From NCBI GenBank assembly GCA_051006995.1, contig JBPCSQ010000037.1, forward strand, positions 193,861-257,860: 64,000 bases of DNA, given 5' to 3'. Within the stretch, counting starts at the first letter, position 1, and each line of letters starts with the position of its first letter. Positions 9,345-17,601 of the stretch are shown piece after piece. Under the pieces are notes generated by a model. That model had not been told where the DNA came from, searched no databases, and was given only the letters and a program-made list of their open reading frames with translations. Position numbers and translations under genes: made by a program. This DNA is from JAIQGF01 sp051006995. Lineage in GTDB: Bacteria; Acidobacteriota; Terriglobia; Terriglobales; Acidobacteriaceae.

Positions 9345-9544
9345 AAAAAGCCGACCCGCGGGGCCGTGTGGTGGGCCGTCAATGAACCTTGCTCAGCAAG
9401 GTGAGAACCCGCCGCAATCCTTTAGGCATTTCCGCATGGCGGAACGTTGCACACCGGATCGATATTCGAGTCGAGCTCCCGTTCATTGAGGTGTTGGTTC
9501 AAAATCCGGTTACCACCAGCACTTGCTTTGCAGGCCGGCTTTCG
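9345..9544 (-). ncRNA. ssrS: 6S RNA (ssrS), predicted
   Basis: About 200 nt directly downstream of zapA, where 6S RNA lies in many bacteria. Three nested helices can be traced. The 5' end AAAGCCGGCC (near 9533-9543) pairs with GGTCGGCTTT at the 3' end (9346-9356). AGCAAGTG (9527-9520) pairs with CACCTTGCT (9403-9395). ACCGGAT (9510-9504) pairs with ATCCGGT (9459-9453). Between the last two helices lie unpaired stretches that would form the promoter-mimicking bubble that binds RNA polymerase holoenzyme. A good promoter precedes it and the 3' end runs into a T-tract. Ends are estimated. Confidence 0.8.
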
Positions 9545-9550
9545 AAGCTG

Positions 9551-9579
9551 ATGCTAGGGAAGGGGCGGAAAAAGTGCAA
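9551..9579 (-). promoter_or_regulatory. sigma-70-type promoter of the 6S RNA
   Basis: On the minus strand, TTGCAC (9579-9574) and TAGCAT (9556-9551) are separated by exactly 17 bp. Transcription would begin near 9544, which matches the 5' arm of the RNA's closing helix. Confidence 0.7.
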
Positions 9580-9756
9580 GTAGCTGGATGGAAATTGTTG
9601 GCAGGATGCTTGCTAAACAAACCAAACCGCAGAGGACCCAGGGGAAGAAGACAAAGAAGTTTTTGATTTGCTGACCGGCGAATTCTGCTCTCCGGCGGCG
9701 GCTTTCACTGCTTAGATGGTAATTCTCGGCGTCCTCCGCGTCCTCGGCGGTTCGGG

Positions 9757-10071
9757 CTATCCGGCGCGGCGGGAGTCCTGCAGGACTTCGTCCAGCGCGC
9801 CTTCCAGCGTGTGGGTGCGCTGGTTGATTTCGCCGGCGATACCATCATACTTGCGCTTCAGGATGTGATATTCGTCGGCGATATTGAGGGCGGCAAGCAC
9901 GGCCAGGCGGAGCGAGTCCACCGTATTGGTCTGCTCGGCAACAGCGCGCATCTTCATGTCCACGTATTCGGCGAGCTTGAAGATGTACTCCGGATCGGTG
10001 CCGCGAAGGTTATATGCCTGGTCGAAGATTTCGACCCGCACGCTGGTGACATTTCCGTTAGGGGAATTCAA
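9757..10071 (-). CDS. zapA: cell division protein ZapA
   Basis: 104 residues. The likely start is TTG 10071 (LNSPNGNVTSVRVEIF), which has AGGAG about seven bases upstream; a longer frame back to 10119 adds residues with no family similarity. The protein has the ZapA pattern: a short beta strand (VRVEIFDQAYNLRG), the DPEYIFKLAEYVDMKM helix, LRLAVLAALNIADEY, then a coiled coil. ZapA cross-links FtsZ filaments at the division ring. Upstream is a coiled-coil gene that may be its partner; downstream is 6S RNA. Confidence 0.92.
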   Translation of the reverse strand: MNSPNGNVTSVRVEIFDQAYNLRGTDPEYIFKLAEYVDMKMRAVAEQTNTVDSLRLAVLAALNIADEYHILKRKYDGIAGEINQRTHTLEGALDEVLQDSRRAG

Positions 10072-10179
10072 CGCGCTCTCCTCTTCCGTTTCGAGCCGCG
10101 AGCCCCGAGCCGCGAGCAATCCACGGCAGCCTCGGGGCGGGATTCGGATCCAGAATCCAAAACGCGAAACTTGCAGCCA

Positions 10180-10476
10180 TTATGACCCTGATTGCTCGGC
10201 CGTCAATTCATCAATTTGGCGCATGATCTTTTCCACGCGGCCGCGGACCTCCTCGCGGTCGCGGCGCAGGGTCGTCATCTCGCGCCGCAGGGCGTCGAAC
10301 TCCTCCTCGCGCAATTCCAGTTGTTCGCGCAGCCGCGAGGCGTCGCGCTCGGCGGCCGCCTTGGCTTCCCGCGCCGCCTTCAGCAACTCTATGGTGCGGT
10401 AAATCTTTTCTTCCAGCGAATGGAAATCGTCAGGAGAGGTTTCGGGGTCGACTTCGCGGACTGCTTTGACCGACAT
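10180..10476 (-). CDS. coiled-coil protein, ZapB-like
   Basis: 98 residues from ATG 10476. After about 20 residues, nearly the whole chain is charged heptad-like helix (IYRTIELLKAAREAKAAAE, RLREQLELREEEFDALRR), ending in DELTAEQSGS. The size, composition and position directly upstream of zapA suggest a ZapB-type division-ring factor. Coiled coils converge easily, so the family assignment is an inference. No membrane segment or signal peptide is present. Confidence 0.8.
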   Translation of the reverse strand: MSVKAVREVDPETSPDDFHSLEEKIYRTIELLKAAREAKAAAERDASRLREQLELREEEFDALRREMTTLRRDREEVRGRVEKIMRQIDELTAEQSGS

Positions 10477-10568
10477 GCGTCAGCTTGCCTCGGGGGAAGA
10501 ATTTTGGAAACGCGAGCGCAGTATAAATCGGTTCGCGCAATTCGTCGCTTGTGAATTTTGTTTTCAGG

Positions 10569-10655
10569 AGTCATTCCGAGCCGCAGCGAGGAACCTGTTG
10601 TGCAAGCGACGAGAGCGGTGACCAGGACAGCAGGTCCCTCGCTCCGCTCGGGATG
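10569..10655. repeat. intergenic inverted-repeat element
   Basis: GTCATTCCGAGC at the left end and GCTCGGGATGAC at the right end pair with one mismatch over 12 bp, giving a long hairpin of about 87 bp. Sequences beginning TGTCATCCTGAGCGAG (near 49360) and TGTCGTCCTGAGCGAC (near 50442) look like relatives at other gene boundaries. Confidence 0.6.
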
Positions 10656-10699
10656 ACTCCCATGCACACACCCCGGCCAACATCTGCAAACTTACTCGT

Positions 10700-11830
10700 C
10701 TACTGTTTCGCCATGGCCGGCAGCTTGTCCCAGGTGCGCCAGAAGGCGGCCATCTCCGCGGGCTTGCCGAAGGAAATACGGGCGAAGTCCTCCATTCGCG
10801 GGAACGGTCGGCCAATCTCAATGTTGTCGGAGTGGAACTGACGAATCAGGTCGCGAATCGGGCGGCCGGTCTCGATCATGGCAAAGTTCGCCTGCGAGGG
10901 CACCATCTTGAGCTTGCGCGCCGCGGCCTGCTTGAGGAACTCGGCACGATCGGCGGCGATACGCGCGACCGCCGCACGCATGGCCGCATCGTCATCCAGC
11001 GCTGCCAGTCCGGCATGGCAGGCAATCATGTTGATGTTGTCCGACAACTGCCAGGCTTGCAGCAGCTTGGTGGTTGGCGGCGCGGCCACCGAGTAGCCGA
11101 GCCGCAGCCCTGCCATGCCGTACACCTTCGAGAAGGTGCGTGCCACGATAACGCGCGGGTCGTCCACCGGCTTCTCGAGAAACGAGACATAATCCGGCGA
11201 GTCCACGAAATGATGGTAGGCCTCGTCCACCAGCACGTAGGTGGTGGGCGGCAGCTTGCGCAGGAAGGCTTCGATATCGCGGCGCGGCGTTAACGTGGCG
11301 GTGGGATTGTTCGGATTGCAGATGTACACCAGCCCGGTGTCGGCGCCGGCGCGCGACAGCATGGCGTCAAGATCGTGCGCGTACGCGGCGGTGAGCGGCA
11401 CCTCGATCAGTTCCGCGCCGCGAGCGCGCGCGTAGGCGGCGGTGAGCTCGAAGGTCGGAACAGCGGCGATCAGCTTCTTGCCCGGCCCGGTAAAGGCACG
11501 CGCGCACATGGCGAGCACCTCGCTGGAGCCGTTGCCCAACAGGACCTGCTCCCGAGGAATCTTGTTGTACGCAGCGACCCGGTCGCGCAGCTCATCTTCG
11601 ATAAGAAACGGATAGCGGTTTGCCTCGCGCATGCCCGCCTGCGCGGCTTTCTCCACGCTGGGGAAGAGCCCGTAAGCGTTCTCGTTGCTGTTGAGCAGAA
11701 TGGGCCCGCCCGGCGCGGTGGAACGCGGCGGCTCGCCGAACGCAATGCGCTCCAGACCAGTAAGGCCAACGCCGGCGACGGCGGCTCCGGCGCCCAGAGT
11801 CGATAAGAACGATCTGCGGGAAAAAGGCAT
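10700..11830 (-). CDS. Tat-exported PLP-dependent aminotransferase, HisC-like
   Basis: 376 residues from ATG 11830. The N-terminus MPFSRRSFLSTLGAGAAVAG is a twin-arginine signal. The mature part is a fold-type I aminotransferase: LLNSNENAYG at the start, LGNGSSEVLAMCARAF for cofactor phosphate, YICNPNNPTA, VDEAYHHFV, and ARTFSKVYGMAGLRLGY with the Schiff-base Lys. It resembles histidinol-phosphate aminotransferase. A Tat signal implies folding with PLP before export, so the true substrate is probably not histidinol phosphate. No his genes are nearby. Confidence 0.92.
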   Translation of the reverse strand: MPFSRRSFLSTLGAGAAVAGVGLTGLERIAFGEPPRSTAPGGPILLNSNENAYGLFPSVEKAAQAGMREANRYPFLIEDELRDRVAAYNKIPREQVLLGNGSSEVLAMCARAFTGPGKKLIAAVPTFELTAAYARARGAELIEVPLTAAYAHDLDAMLSRAGADTGLVYICNPNNPTATLTPRRDIEAFLRKLPPTTYVLVDEAYHHFVDSPDYVSFLEKPVDDPRVIVARTFSKVYGMAGLRLGYSVAAPPTTKLLQAWQLSDNINMIACHAGLAALDDDAAMRAAVARIAADRAEFLKQAAARKLKMVPSQANFAMIETGRPIRDLIRQFHSDNIEIGRPFPRMEDFARISFGKPAEMAAFWRTWDKLPAMAKQ

Positions 11831-11874
11831 GGCTCACCCCTGAATGGCGGATTTTAGCAGCGAGCCAACCTATT

Positions 11875-11962
11875 CACCACCGAGACACTGAGGTCACCGA
11901 GGTTCACTGAGACCGCTTGAAGCAAGAAGAATTTTCGGCGAATCTCGGTGTGATCGGTGGTG
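11875..11962. repeat. intergenic inverted repeat
   Basis: CACCACCGA (11875-11883) pairs with TCGGTGGTG (11954-11962). The inside is built from shuffled short words such as CACCGAG and CACTGAG. It lies between the aminotransferase start and the pheT stop. It could act as a transcript barrier but has no T-tract. Confidence 0.45.
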
Positions 11963-11972
11963 GATAACAAAT

Positions 11973-14108
11973 TTAAGCGCGTAATGTTCCGCCCAGCCCT
12001 TCGAGGGCCTTGATGATCTGCTGCGACCAGAGGGCGACCTCGTCGTCGCGGAGCGTGCGGTCGGCGGATTGGAAGGTTGCGCGCACCAGGATAGAGTACT
12101 TGCCGGCGGGGACGGCGCCGCCGCGGAAGATCTCGGCCGGTGCGATCTCCCGGAGTTCGGGGACGCGCAAGGCGTCGAGAATTCCGTGAATGCGCTCGAA
12201 GGTCACCGCATCGCTGAAGACGAACGAGAAATCGCGCTCCACGGCAGGGAAGCGCGGAATGGGCCGGTAACGTCCGCGGCGCAGCTCGTGCTGGAACAGC
12301 CGCTCCAGATCAATTTCCGCCAGGAACACATCCTGGCGCAGCTTGCGCTCGGCGGCGAGCTGCGGGTGCAGCTGGCCGAAACGCGCCACGGTGGAGCCGT
12401 CCATTACGGCGCGCGCCGAGCGCCCCGGGTGAAAATAGTCGGGCACGTTCGAGTCGAAATAGAGTGGGCCGTGGTCGAATTGAGTGAACAACGTCTCGAG
12501 GTCGCCCTTCATGTCGAAGAACGTGTATGGCCGCGCCGGACCATGGACGCTGGCCGGAACGGCGGCGCCGCTGGCGCCCAGGCAGGCGCGGCGGCGTTCC
12601 TCGGTATGCTGCCCCACACTTTCGTAGATGTTTCCACATTCGAAGAGCCGAACATCCGCATTGCCGCGGTTCAGGTTGTAAGCCAGCATGGCGAGCATGC
12701 TGGGCAGCATCGAGGTGCGCAGGACCGACGCTTCTTCGCTGATGGGATTGGCAACCTCGACCGGAACGACGTTCGAGAAGCGCTGCGCGTCGGCCTTGGA
12801 GATAAAAGTCAAGGCTACCGCTTCGCTATAGCCGAGCGCGAGCAGGTTTTCGCGAACTCTGTCCTGCTTGCGCGCGTCGGGTAATTCCACCACGCCTCCG
12901 ACGAAACCCGGCAGCGTGTTGGGGAAACGGTCGAAACCATAAATGCGCGCGATTTCCTCGATGAGATCAATTTCGCGTTCGACGTCGAGACGCCAAGTGG
13001 GGATCTGGACCGTGAAGTCGGCGACCTCCTCGGCCACGGCGGCATGCATTCCGCCGGTACCGGTGGGAGCTACCGATTGAATCGGAGCCGGGACGCTGGA
13101 CCGGCCGGCGGTGAGACTGAAGCCAAGCCGTTTGAGAATGCGGGAAGTCTCCGCGTCGGGGATCTCCTGCCCGAGAATGCGGTGCACCTCGCGGCGGCGG
13201 AGGGTGAGCGTGGGACGTGGGATTTGGCGCGGGTAGGCGTCAATCTCGGCACCTTCGAGTTGGCCACCCGCACTTTCCAGAATCAATTCGGCGACACGCG
13301 CGCATGCCGTCGGCGTAATGCCGAGGTCCGCGCCGCGCTCGAAGCGGTGGGAGGCGTCGGTGTGCATCCCGTGACGACGCGCCGTGCGGCGGACCGAGGC
13401 AGGATCGAACCAGGCCGACTCGATCAGCACATTGCACGTCTTCTCGGTGATCATGGAATCGAAGCCGCCCATCACTCCGGCCAGCGCCACCGGCTTGCGG
13501 GCGTCGGCGATCACTAAATCATCGGGATGGAGATCGTGGTCCACTCCGTCCAGCGTCTTCAGCTTTTCTCCCTTGCGCGCGCGACGAACGACGATCTTGC
13601 CGCCCTCGAGCAGATCGAGGTCGAAGCAGTGCGTTGGGTGGCCGATTTCCTGCAGCGTGTAGTTGCTGGCGTCGGCCACATTGTTGATGGCGCGAGAGTC
13701 GAGCAACTCCAGGCGGTGGGAGATTTTTTCGGGTGAGGGTGCAATCTTGAGGCCACGAATGACGCGCGCGGTATAACGCGCGCATCCCTGCGGATCGTCG
13801 ATTTCAATCTTGAATGATGGAGCGCGCTCGCCCTCGAGCGCGGATTTAGCCCGGCTGCCCTCGACCGGGAGCTTCGGAGCTATCGGCTTCAGTTCCTTGT
13901 CGTAGATCGCGGCGCAATCGCGCGCCACCCCGTAGTGGTTCATGGCGTCCACGCGATTGGGCGTGAAGTCCACGTCGTAGACTATGCGCGCGCCGTCGCC
14001 AGCCACCGACTCGACGGAGATCCCGGCGAGGGTGAGGTCGTCGGCGAGCTTCCGATCGTCCACCGGAATGTCAACGAATTCGCGAAGCCAACTGGGAAGT
14101 ATCTTCAT
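11973..14108 (-). CDS. pheT: phenylalanine--tRNA ligase beta subunit
   Basis: 711 residues from ATG 14108 (MKILPSWLREFVDIP). A longer frame to 14180 adds non-conserved residues. Domains in order are B1/B3-B4 with VDFTPNRVDAMNHYGVARD, B5, the catalytic-like core (LRTSMLPSMLAMLAYNLNRG) and the C-terminal anticodon-binding domain (RFPAVERDFSFVFSD, LRATFQSADRTLRDDEV pattern). The N-terminal EMAP/tRNA-binding insert seen in long PheT proteins is not evident, so this is a shorter form. It pairs with PheS to charge tRNA-Phe and closes the infC operon. Confidence 0.97.
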   Translation of the reverse strand: MKILPSWLREFVDIPVDDRKLADDLTLAGISVESVAGDGARIVYDVDFTPNRVDAMNHYGVARDCAAIYDKELKPIAPKLPVEGSRAKSALEGERAPSFKIEIDDPQGCARYTARVIRGLKIAPSPEKISHRLELLDSRAINNVADASNYTLQEIGHPTHCFDLDLLEGGKIVVRRARKGEKLKTLDGVDHDLHPDDLVIADARKPVALAGVMGGFDSMITEKTCNVLIESAWFDPASVRRTARRHGMHTDASHRFERGADLGITPTACARVAELILESAGGQLEGAEIDAYPRQIPRPTLTLRRREVHRILGQEIPDAETSRILKRLGFSLTAGRSSVPAPIQSVAPTGTGGMHAAVAEEVADFTVQIPTWRLDVEREIDLIEEIARIYGFDRFPNTLPGFVGGVVELPDARKQDRVRENLLALGYSEAVALTFISKADAQRFSNVVPVEVANPISEEASVLRTSMLPSMLAMLAYNLNRGNADVRLFECGNIYESVGQHTEERRRACLGASGAAVPASVHGPARPYTFFDMKGDLETLFTQFDHGPLYFDSNVPDYFHPGRSARAVMDGSTVARFGQLHPQLAAERKLRQDVFLAEIDLERLFQHELRRGRYRPIPRFPAVERDFSFVFSDAVTFERIHGILDALRVPELREIAPAEIFRGGAVPAGKYSILVRATFQSADRTLRDDEVALWSQQIIKALEGLGGTLRA

Positions 14109-14192
14109 TTCACTCGTCGGTGGCAGATGGGCGATGGTCGATAGCCAAGGCGGAAGGTTTTGCCATCGAGCATCGACCAACGGCCATGGACG

Positions 14193-15311
14193 TCATGCAA
14201 ACTGCTCCAAAAACCTCACATCCCCGCTGAAGAATAATTGCAAATCGGTGACGCCGTACAACATGGCGGCGATGCGGTCCACGCCCATGCCGAAGGCGAA
14301 GCCGGTGTATTTCTCCGGGTCGTAGCCGACGAATCCGTAGAGCGCCGGGTCCACCATGCCCGAGCCTAGCAACTCGATCCAGCCGCTGGCCTTGCAGTTC
14401 GGACAGCGCGCGTCCCTCTGATATCCCGAACCGCCGCAGAAAATGCACGAGATCAAAACTTCCGCGCTCGGCTCGGTGAACGGAAAGAACGACGGACGGA
14501 AGCGCGTCTTCACCGATGAACCGAACAGCGACTTCATGGCGTGGTCGAGCGAGCCCTTCAAATCGCAGAAGGTGATGTTCGTGTCCACCGCCAGCCCCTC
14601 CACCTGGTGGAACATGGGCGAGTGCGTGGCGTCGGGTGCGTCGTTGCGATAGACGCGCCCTGGAATCACGACCCGCACAGGCGGCTTCTGCTTCTCCATT
14701 GTCCGAATCTGTACGGGAGAAGTATGCGTGCGCAGCAGCAGGCGATCGCGCGCCGGCTTTTGATCCTGCCCGGCGATGAAGATGGTGTCCTGCATGTCGC
14801 GCGCGGGATGGTTCGGCGGAAAGTTCAGCGACTCGAAGTTGTAGTAATCGGTTTCGATTTCGGGGCCTTCGGCGACGGAGTAGCCCATTGCCTTGAAGAC
14901 GCCTACGATCTCGTTCATGGTGCGGATGATGAGGTGCTGATGACCGAGTGGGCGCTGGATGCCGGGGAGGGTGACGTCTACGGCGTCGGCCCGAAGCTTC
15001 GTTCCGGACAATGCGGACGAGTGAGCTGTAGACGCTTCATCAATGGCAGCCTCGACCTTCGATTTCAGTTCATTTAAGCGTCGCCCAATATCTTTTTTAT
15101 GCTCCTTGGGAGCAGGCTTCAGCCACAGGTCGCCGACTTGCGTGATGATGCCGGACTTGCGGCCCAGCCAGGTCTCGCGAACGCGTTGCAATTCACCGGA
15201 ATTGCGCGCGGCCGCTCCGGCGTCGCTTTCAAGCAAGGCGAACAGTTGCGCGAATTTCGCGTCAAGTGTTTCGGGCGCGTAATTCTCAAGCTTGTCGATC
15301 GCAATTGCCAT
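14193..15311 (-). CDS. pheS: phenylalanine--tRNA ligase alpha subunit
   Basis: 372 residues from ATG 15311. The N-terminal coiled-coil tRNA-binding arm is followed by a class II synthetase core. Motif 2 is seen in RVVIPGRVYRNDAPDATHSPMFHQVEG and motif 3 in FGMGVDRIAAMLYGV. SFFPFTEPSAEV and CPNCKASGWIELLGSGMV are characteristic of bacterial PheS. It forms the alpha2beta2 enzyme with PheT, whose start is about 85 bp downstream. Confidence 0.98.
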   Translation of the reverse strand: MAIAIDKLENYAPETLDAKFAQLFALLESDAGAAARNSGELQRVRETWLGRKSGIITQVGDLWLKPAPKEHKKDIGRRLNELKSKVEAAIDEASTAHSSALSGTKLRADAVDVTLPGIQRPLGHQHLIIRTMNEIVGVFKAMGYSVAEGPEIETDYYNFESLNFPPNHPARDMQDTIFIAGQDQKPARDRLLLRTHTSPVQIRTMEKQKPPVRVVIPGRVYRNDAPDATHSPMFHQVEGLAVDTNITFCDLKGSLDHAMKSLFGSSVKTRFRPSFFPFTEPSAEVLISCIFCGGSGYQRDARCPNCKASGWIELLGSGMVDPALYGFVGYDPEKYTGFAFGMGVDRIAAMLYGVTDLQLFFSGDVRFLEQFA

Positions 15312-15422
15312 TGTGTCGTCCCTACGGGACTCGGAATTCTATATGACGGCTCACTCGGCACTGACGTGCCGGGCTATGTACTGCCGCCCTGTGGGGCTCG
15401 GTTGCCTGCTGCCTTGAAGCAA

Positions 15423-15495
15423 ACCGCGGATTCACGCGGATCATCGCGGATTCTCGTTCGGATGTCCGATCCGCGTTCATCCGCGAAAATCCGCG
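15423..15495. repeat. intergenic CCGCGGATT repeat with inverted ends
   Basis: The element starts with CCGCGGATT (15423-15431), ends with its complement AATCCGCGG (15487-15495), and is filled with variants of CGCGGAT. Related words (GATCCGCGTTCATC, AATCCGCC) occur near 21117-21145 and 21299-21330. It lies between pheS and rplT. Confidence 0.55.
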
Positions 15496-15524
15496 GTCAG
15501 TTGTTCCTGAAAGCTGCCGATGAA

Positions 15525-15884
15525 CTACGCCGCCGACGCGCTCTTGGCCTGGTCTGCCAGCTTGGCGAAGCCGGCGGGATCGTGCACCGCCAGGTCGGCC
15601 AGGATCTTGCGGTCCAGTTCGACGCCGCTTTTCTTCAGGCCGCTGATGAAGCGGCTGTAGCTCAGCCCGTTCAGCTTGGCGGCGGCGCTGATGCGCACGA
15701 TCCAAAGCGAGCGGAACTGGCGCTTCTTCTGGCGGCGCCCGGCATAGGCGAACTTCAGCGCCCTCTCTACCGACTCTTTTGCCGAACGGTAGAGCTTGGA
15801 TTTTGTGAGGTAATAACCGGATGCTTTGTCGAGAATCTTCTTGCGCTTAGCACGACGCTTGGTGCCGCGTTTGACCCGAGGCAT
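15525..15884 (-). CDS. rplT: 50S ribosomal protein L20
   Basis: 119 residues from ATG 15884, which has AGGAGA a few bases upstream. The frame is open to 15998 but the family begins MPRVKRG. Conserved L20 features include KRRAKRKKILDKASGY, YAGRRQKKRQFRSLWI and INAA-like RISAAAKLNGLSYSRFI. L20 binds 23S rRNA early in assembly and in other bacteria feeds back on its own operon. The last residues are Ala-rich. Confidence 0.98.
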   Translation of the reverse strand: MPRVKRGTKRRAKRKKILDKASGYYLTKSKLYRSAKESVERALKFAYAGRRQKKRQFRSLWIVRISAAAKLNGLSYSRFISGLKKSGVELDRKILADLAVHDPAGFAKLADQAKSASAA

Positions 15885-16052
15885 GGTGTGTCTCCTTTTT
15901 ATGTCCCGGCCGAGGGCGGCCGGGCTCCATCGTTGCTTCTGGCGGCTGGAGGCAGGAGGTGAATCCCGGGCCTCTTCACTCGCCTTTGCAGGTTTCACGT
16001 TTCAATGTTTCTAAGTTTCACGTGGCAACGCGAAACGGGAAAAACGCGAAAC

Positions 16053-16247
16053 CTAGTACGGAATCATCCGCTTTACTTTTTTCACGTTCGCTTTGTCCAT
16101 CATGACGTCGCGATCAAGATGGCGTTTCTTCTTGGTCGTCTTGGTAGTCAGGATGTGGCGCGCGAAGGCGTGACCGCGTTTGACCTTACCGGTGGCGGTC
16201 TTCTTAAAGCGCTTGGCGGCGCCGCTGTGCGTCTTGAGTTTCGGCAT
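16053..16247 (-). CDS. rpmI: 50S ribosomal protein L35
   Basis: 64 residues from ATG 16247 with AGGGGA upstream. The sequence MPKLKTHSGAAKRFKKTATG and the KTTKKKRHL and KRMIPY blocks are standard L35. It sits between infC and rplT, the usual order. The 5' flank contains a degenerate run of TCGGGTAA words (16256-16293). Confidence 0.97.
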   Translation of the reverse strand: MPKLKTHSGAAKRFKKTATGKVKRGHAFARHILTTKTTKKKRHLDRDVMMDKANVKKVKRMIPY

Positions 16248-16430
16248 AAATCCCCTGTCGATCGGGTAATTGCGTAATCGGGTAATCGGGTAATTGAAAA
16301 CCACCGCGCAGAGTGGCGGCAGGCCGGAAGTAACCCTTACCGAGCGTACGCGAAATTTCTATTGTACCAAAGCCGCAGAACCGAGGGGATCAAAGCAATT
16401 CCGTTACCCGATTCCGCAGTTCTGCGATGG

Positions 16431-17018
16431 CTACGCCGGCGGGGCCTGCGAAGGCGGCGCTTGCGGCGCAGGAGGCGCGCTGTGTTTCGCCGGCTTTTGC
16501 TCGACTTTCTTGGTGGGCGCCAGGATCAGGTGCAGCGTGTTGCCTTCCTGCCGCGGACGGAACTCCACCACTGCCTTGTCGCCGATGTCGGTAATCAACC
16601 GATCGAGGATCTGGCGCCCCAGGCTCTGGCGCGTCATTTCGCGGCCACGGAAGAAGATGGTCGCCTTCACCTTGTCGCCGTCTTCCAGGAACCGGAGCGC
16701 GTGGTTCTTCTTGGTCTGGTAATCGTGCTCGTCCACGTTGATGCGGAACTTGACTTCTTTGACGGTGATGACCTTCTGGTGCTTCTTGGCCTCGCGCTCC
16801 TGCTTTTCCTTCTGATAAAGGAATTTGCCGAAGTCCATGATGCGGACCACGGGCGGCTGCGCGGTGGGCGAGATCTCCACCAGGTCCAGGCTTTTTTCGC
16901 GGGCCATCTTGAGGGCTTCGTACGGGGGCATGATTCCGACCTGCTGGCCTTCGTCGTCAATCACGCGCACTTCACGCGCCCGAATACGATCGTTCGTGCG
17001 GATAAACCTCTTATCGAT
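16431..17018 (-). CDS. infC: translation initiation factor IF-3, ATC start
   Basis: 195 residues. The best start is ATC at 17018, preceded by TGGAGG and a five-base spacer. No ATG, GTG or TTG lies at the right place, and the open frame continues upstream through non-conserved sequence. The protein then reads IDKRFIRTNDRIRAREVRVI. N-domain (VDLVEISP-like LDLVEISPTAQPPVVRIMD), linker and C-domain (VKEVKFRINVDEHDY, KVKATIFFRGREM) are all present, with a Pro/Ala-rich tail. A rare AUC or AUU start is the known basis of IF-3 autoregulation. It heads the infC-rpmI-rplT-pheS-pheT operon. Confidence 0.95.
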   Translation of the reverse strand: MDKRFIRTNDRIRAREVRVIDDEGQQVGIMPPYEALKMAREKSLDLVEISPTAQPPVVRIMDFGKFLYQKEKQEREAKKHQKVITVKEVKFRINVDEHDYQTKKNHALRFLEDGDKVKATIFFRGREMTRQSLGRQILDRLITDIGDKAVVEFRPRQEGNTLHLILAPTKKVEQKPAKHSAPPAPQAPPSQAPPA

Positions 17019-17049
17019 GCGGTCCTCCAGAAGACGCAAAAGTTTGCAA

Positions 17050-17055
17050 ATTATA
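17050..17055 (-). promoter_or_regulatory. extended -10 promoter of the infC operon
   Basis: On the minus strand, the perfect TATAAT box is preceded by TGC, giving an extended -10. No good -35 box is seen at the usual distance. Transcription would start near 17043, leaving a leader of only about 25 nt before the infC ribosome-binding site. Confidence 0.6.
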
Positions 17056-17160
17056 GCATGGTATAAATTGCTGAATCGCGGAACTGGCTGAATTGCGGTA
17101 CCGGATTTCCTGGTGCGATTCGCACTTCTGCAGGTCAGCGGTCCCGTAATTCGCAATCGT

Positions 17161-17573
17161 ATGCCACATGTCATCAACGTCGAGATCAAAGCCCACTGCC
17201 GCAACCCCGAGCAGGTGCGCGCCACGCTGCGCCACCGGAAGGCGCGAAAAGCGGTCCCAAGCAGAGCGACGTGCTGCTGCACCAGGTACAGCCGAACTCC
17301 GGATTGAAGGCGATTCTGTCGGCCGCACTCGGGGCGCTCGTCGTGGTGGACAAGCTGCGCGAGATCTATTACGCGGATAACGTCAAGTTTCACATTGACA
17401 AAATCGAGGGGCTGGGGAGCTTCGTCGAGATCGAGGCCGCCGGCGATGCCGCCGCGGATCGCGACGGATTGCTCGCGCAGTGTCGCGAGTACATGAAGGC
17501 GTTTGCCGTGCGGGAAGAGGATCTGGTGGCGGAGTCTTACAGCGATCTGCTGCTGAAAATAAGGAGCCAGTGA
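17161..17573 (+). pseudogene. CYTH-domain (class IV adenylate cyclase-like) protein, internal deletion
   Basis: The N-terminus MPHVINVEIKAHCRNPEQVRATLR is in one frame. The rest, KSGPKQSDVLLHQVQPNSG through the end at 17573, is in another. EIKA is the ExExK-type opening of CYTH enzymes, and the second part matches their C-terminal half (VVVDKLREIYYADNVKFHID, LGSFVEIEA, DLLL). Between them the residues expected to hold several metal-binding strands, roughly 50, are missing and the frame is shifted. This indicates a deletion near 17235-17250. A truncated product from an internal GTG at 17271 is possible but would lack the active site. Confidence 0.8.
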
Positions 17574-17601
17574 CCAGCAGTCAGGGTTCCACTGCTAACG
17601 G

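Noticed and set aside
9491..9506. T-loop-like GGTTCAAAATCC suggesting a tRNA
   Set aside because: No acceptor stem or anticodon arm fits, and the stretch is explained by the 6S RNA on the other strand.
13044..13517. Plus-strand frames inside pheT
   Set aside because: They are shadows of a conserved gene on the minus strand with high GC at third positions.
16431..17393. Longer infC frame with about 125 extra N-terminal residues
   Set aside because: The upstream part is not IF-3-like and lies beyond the promoter at 17050; the ATC start has the ribosome-binding site.
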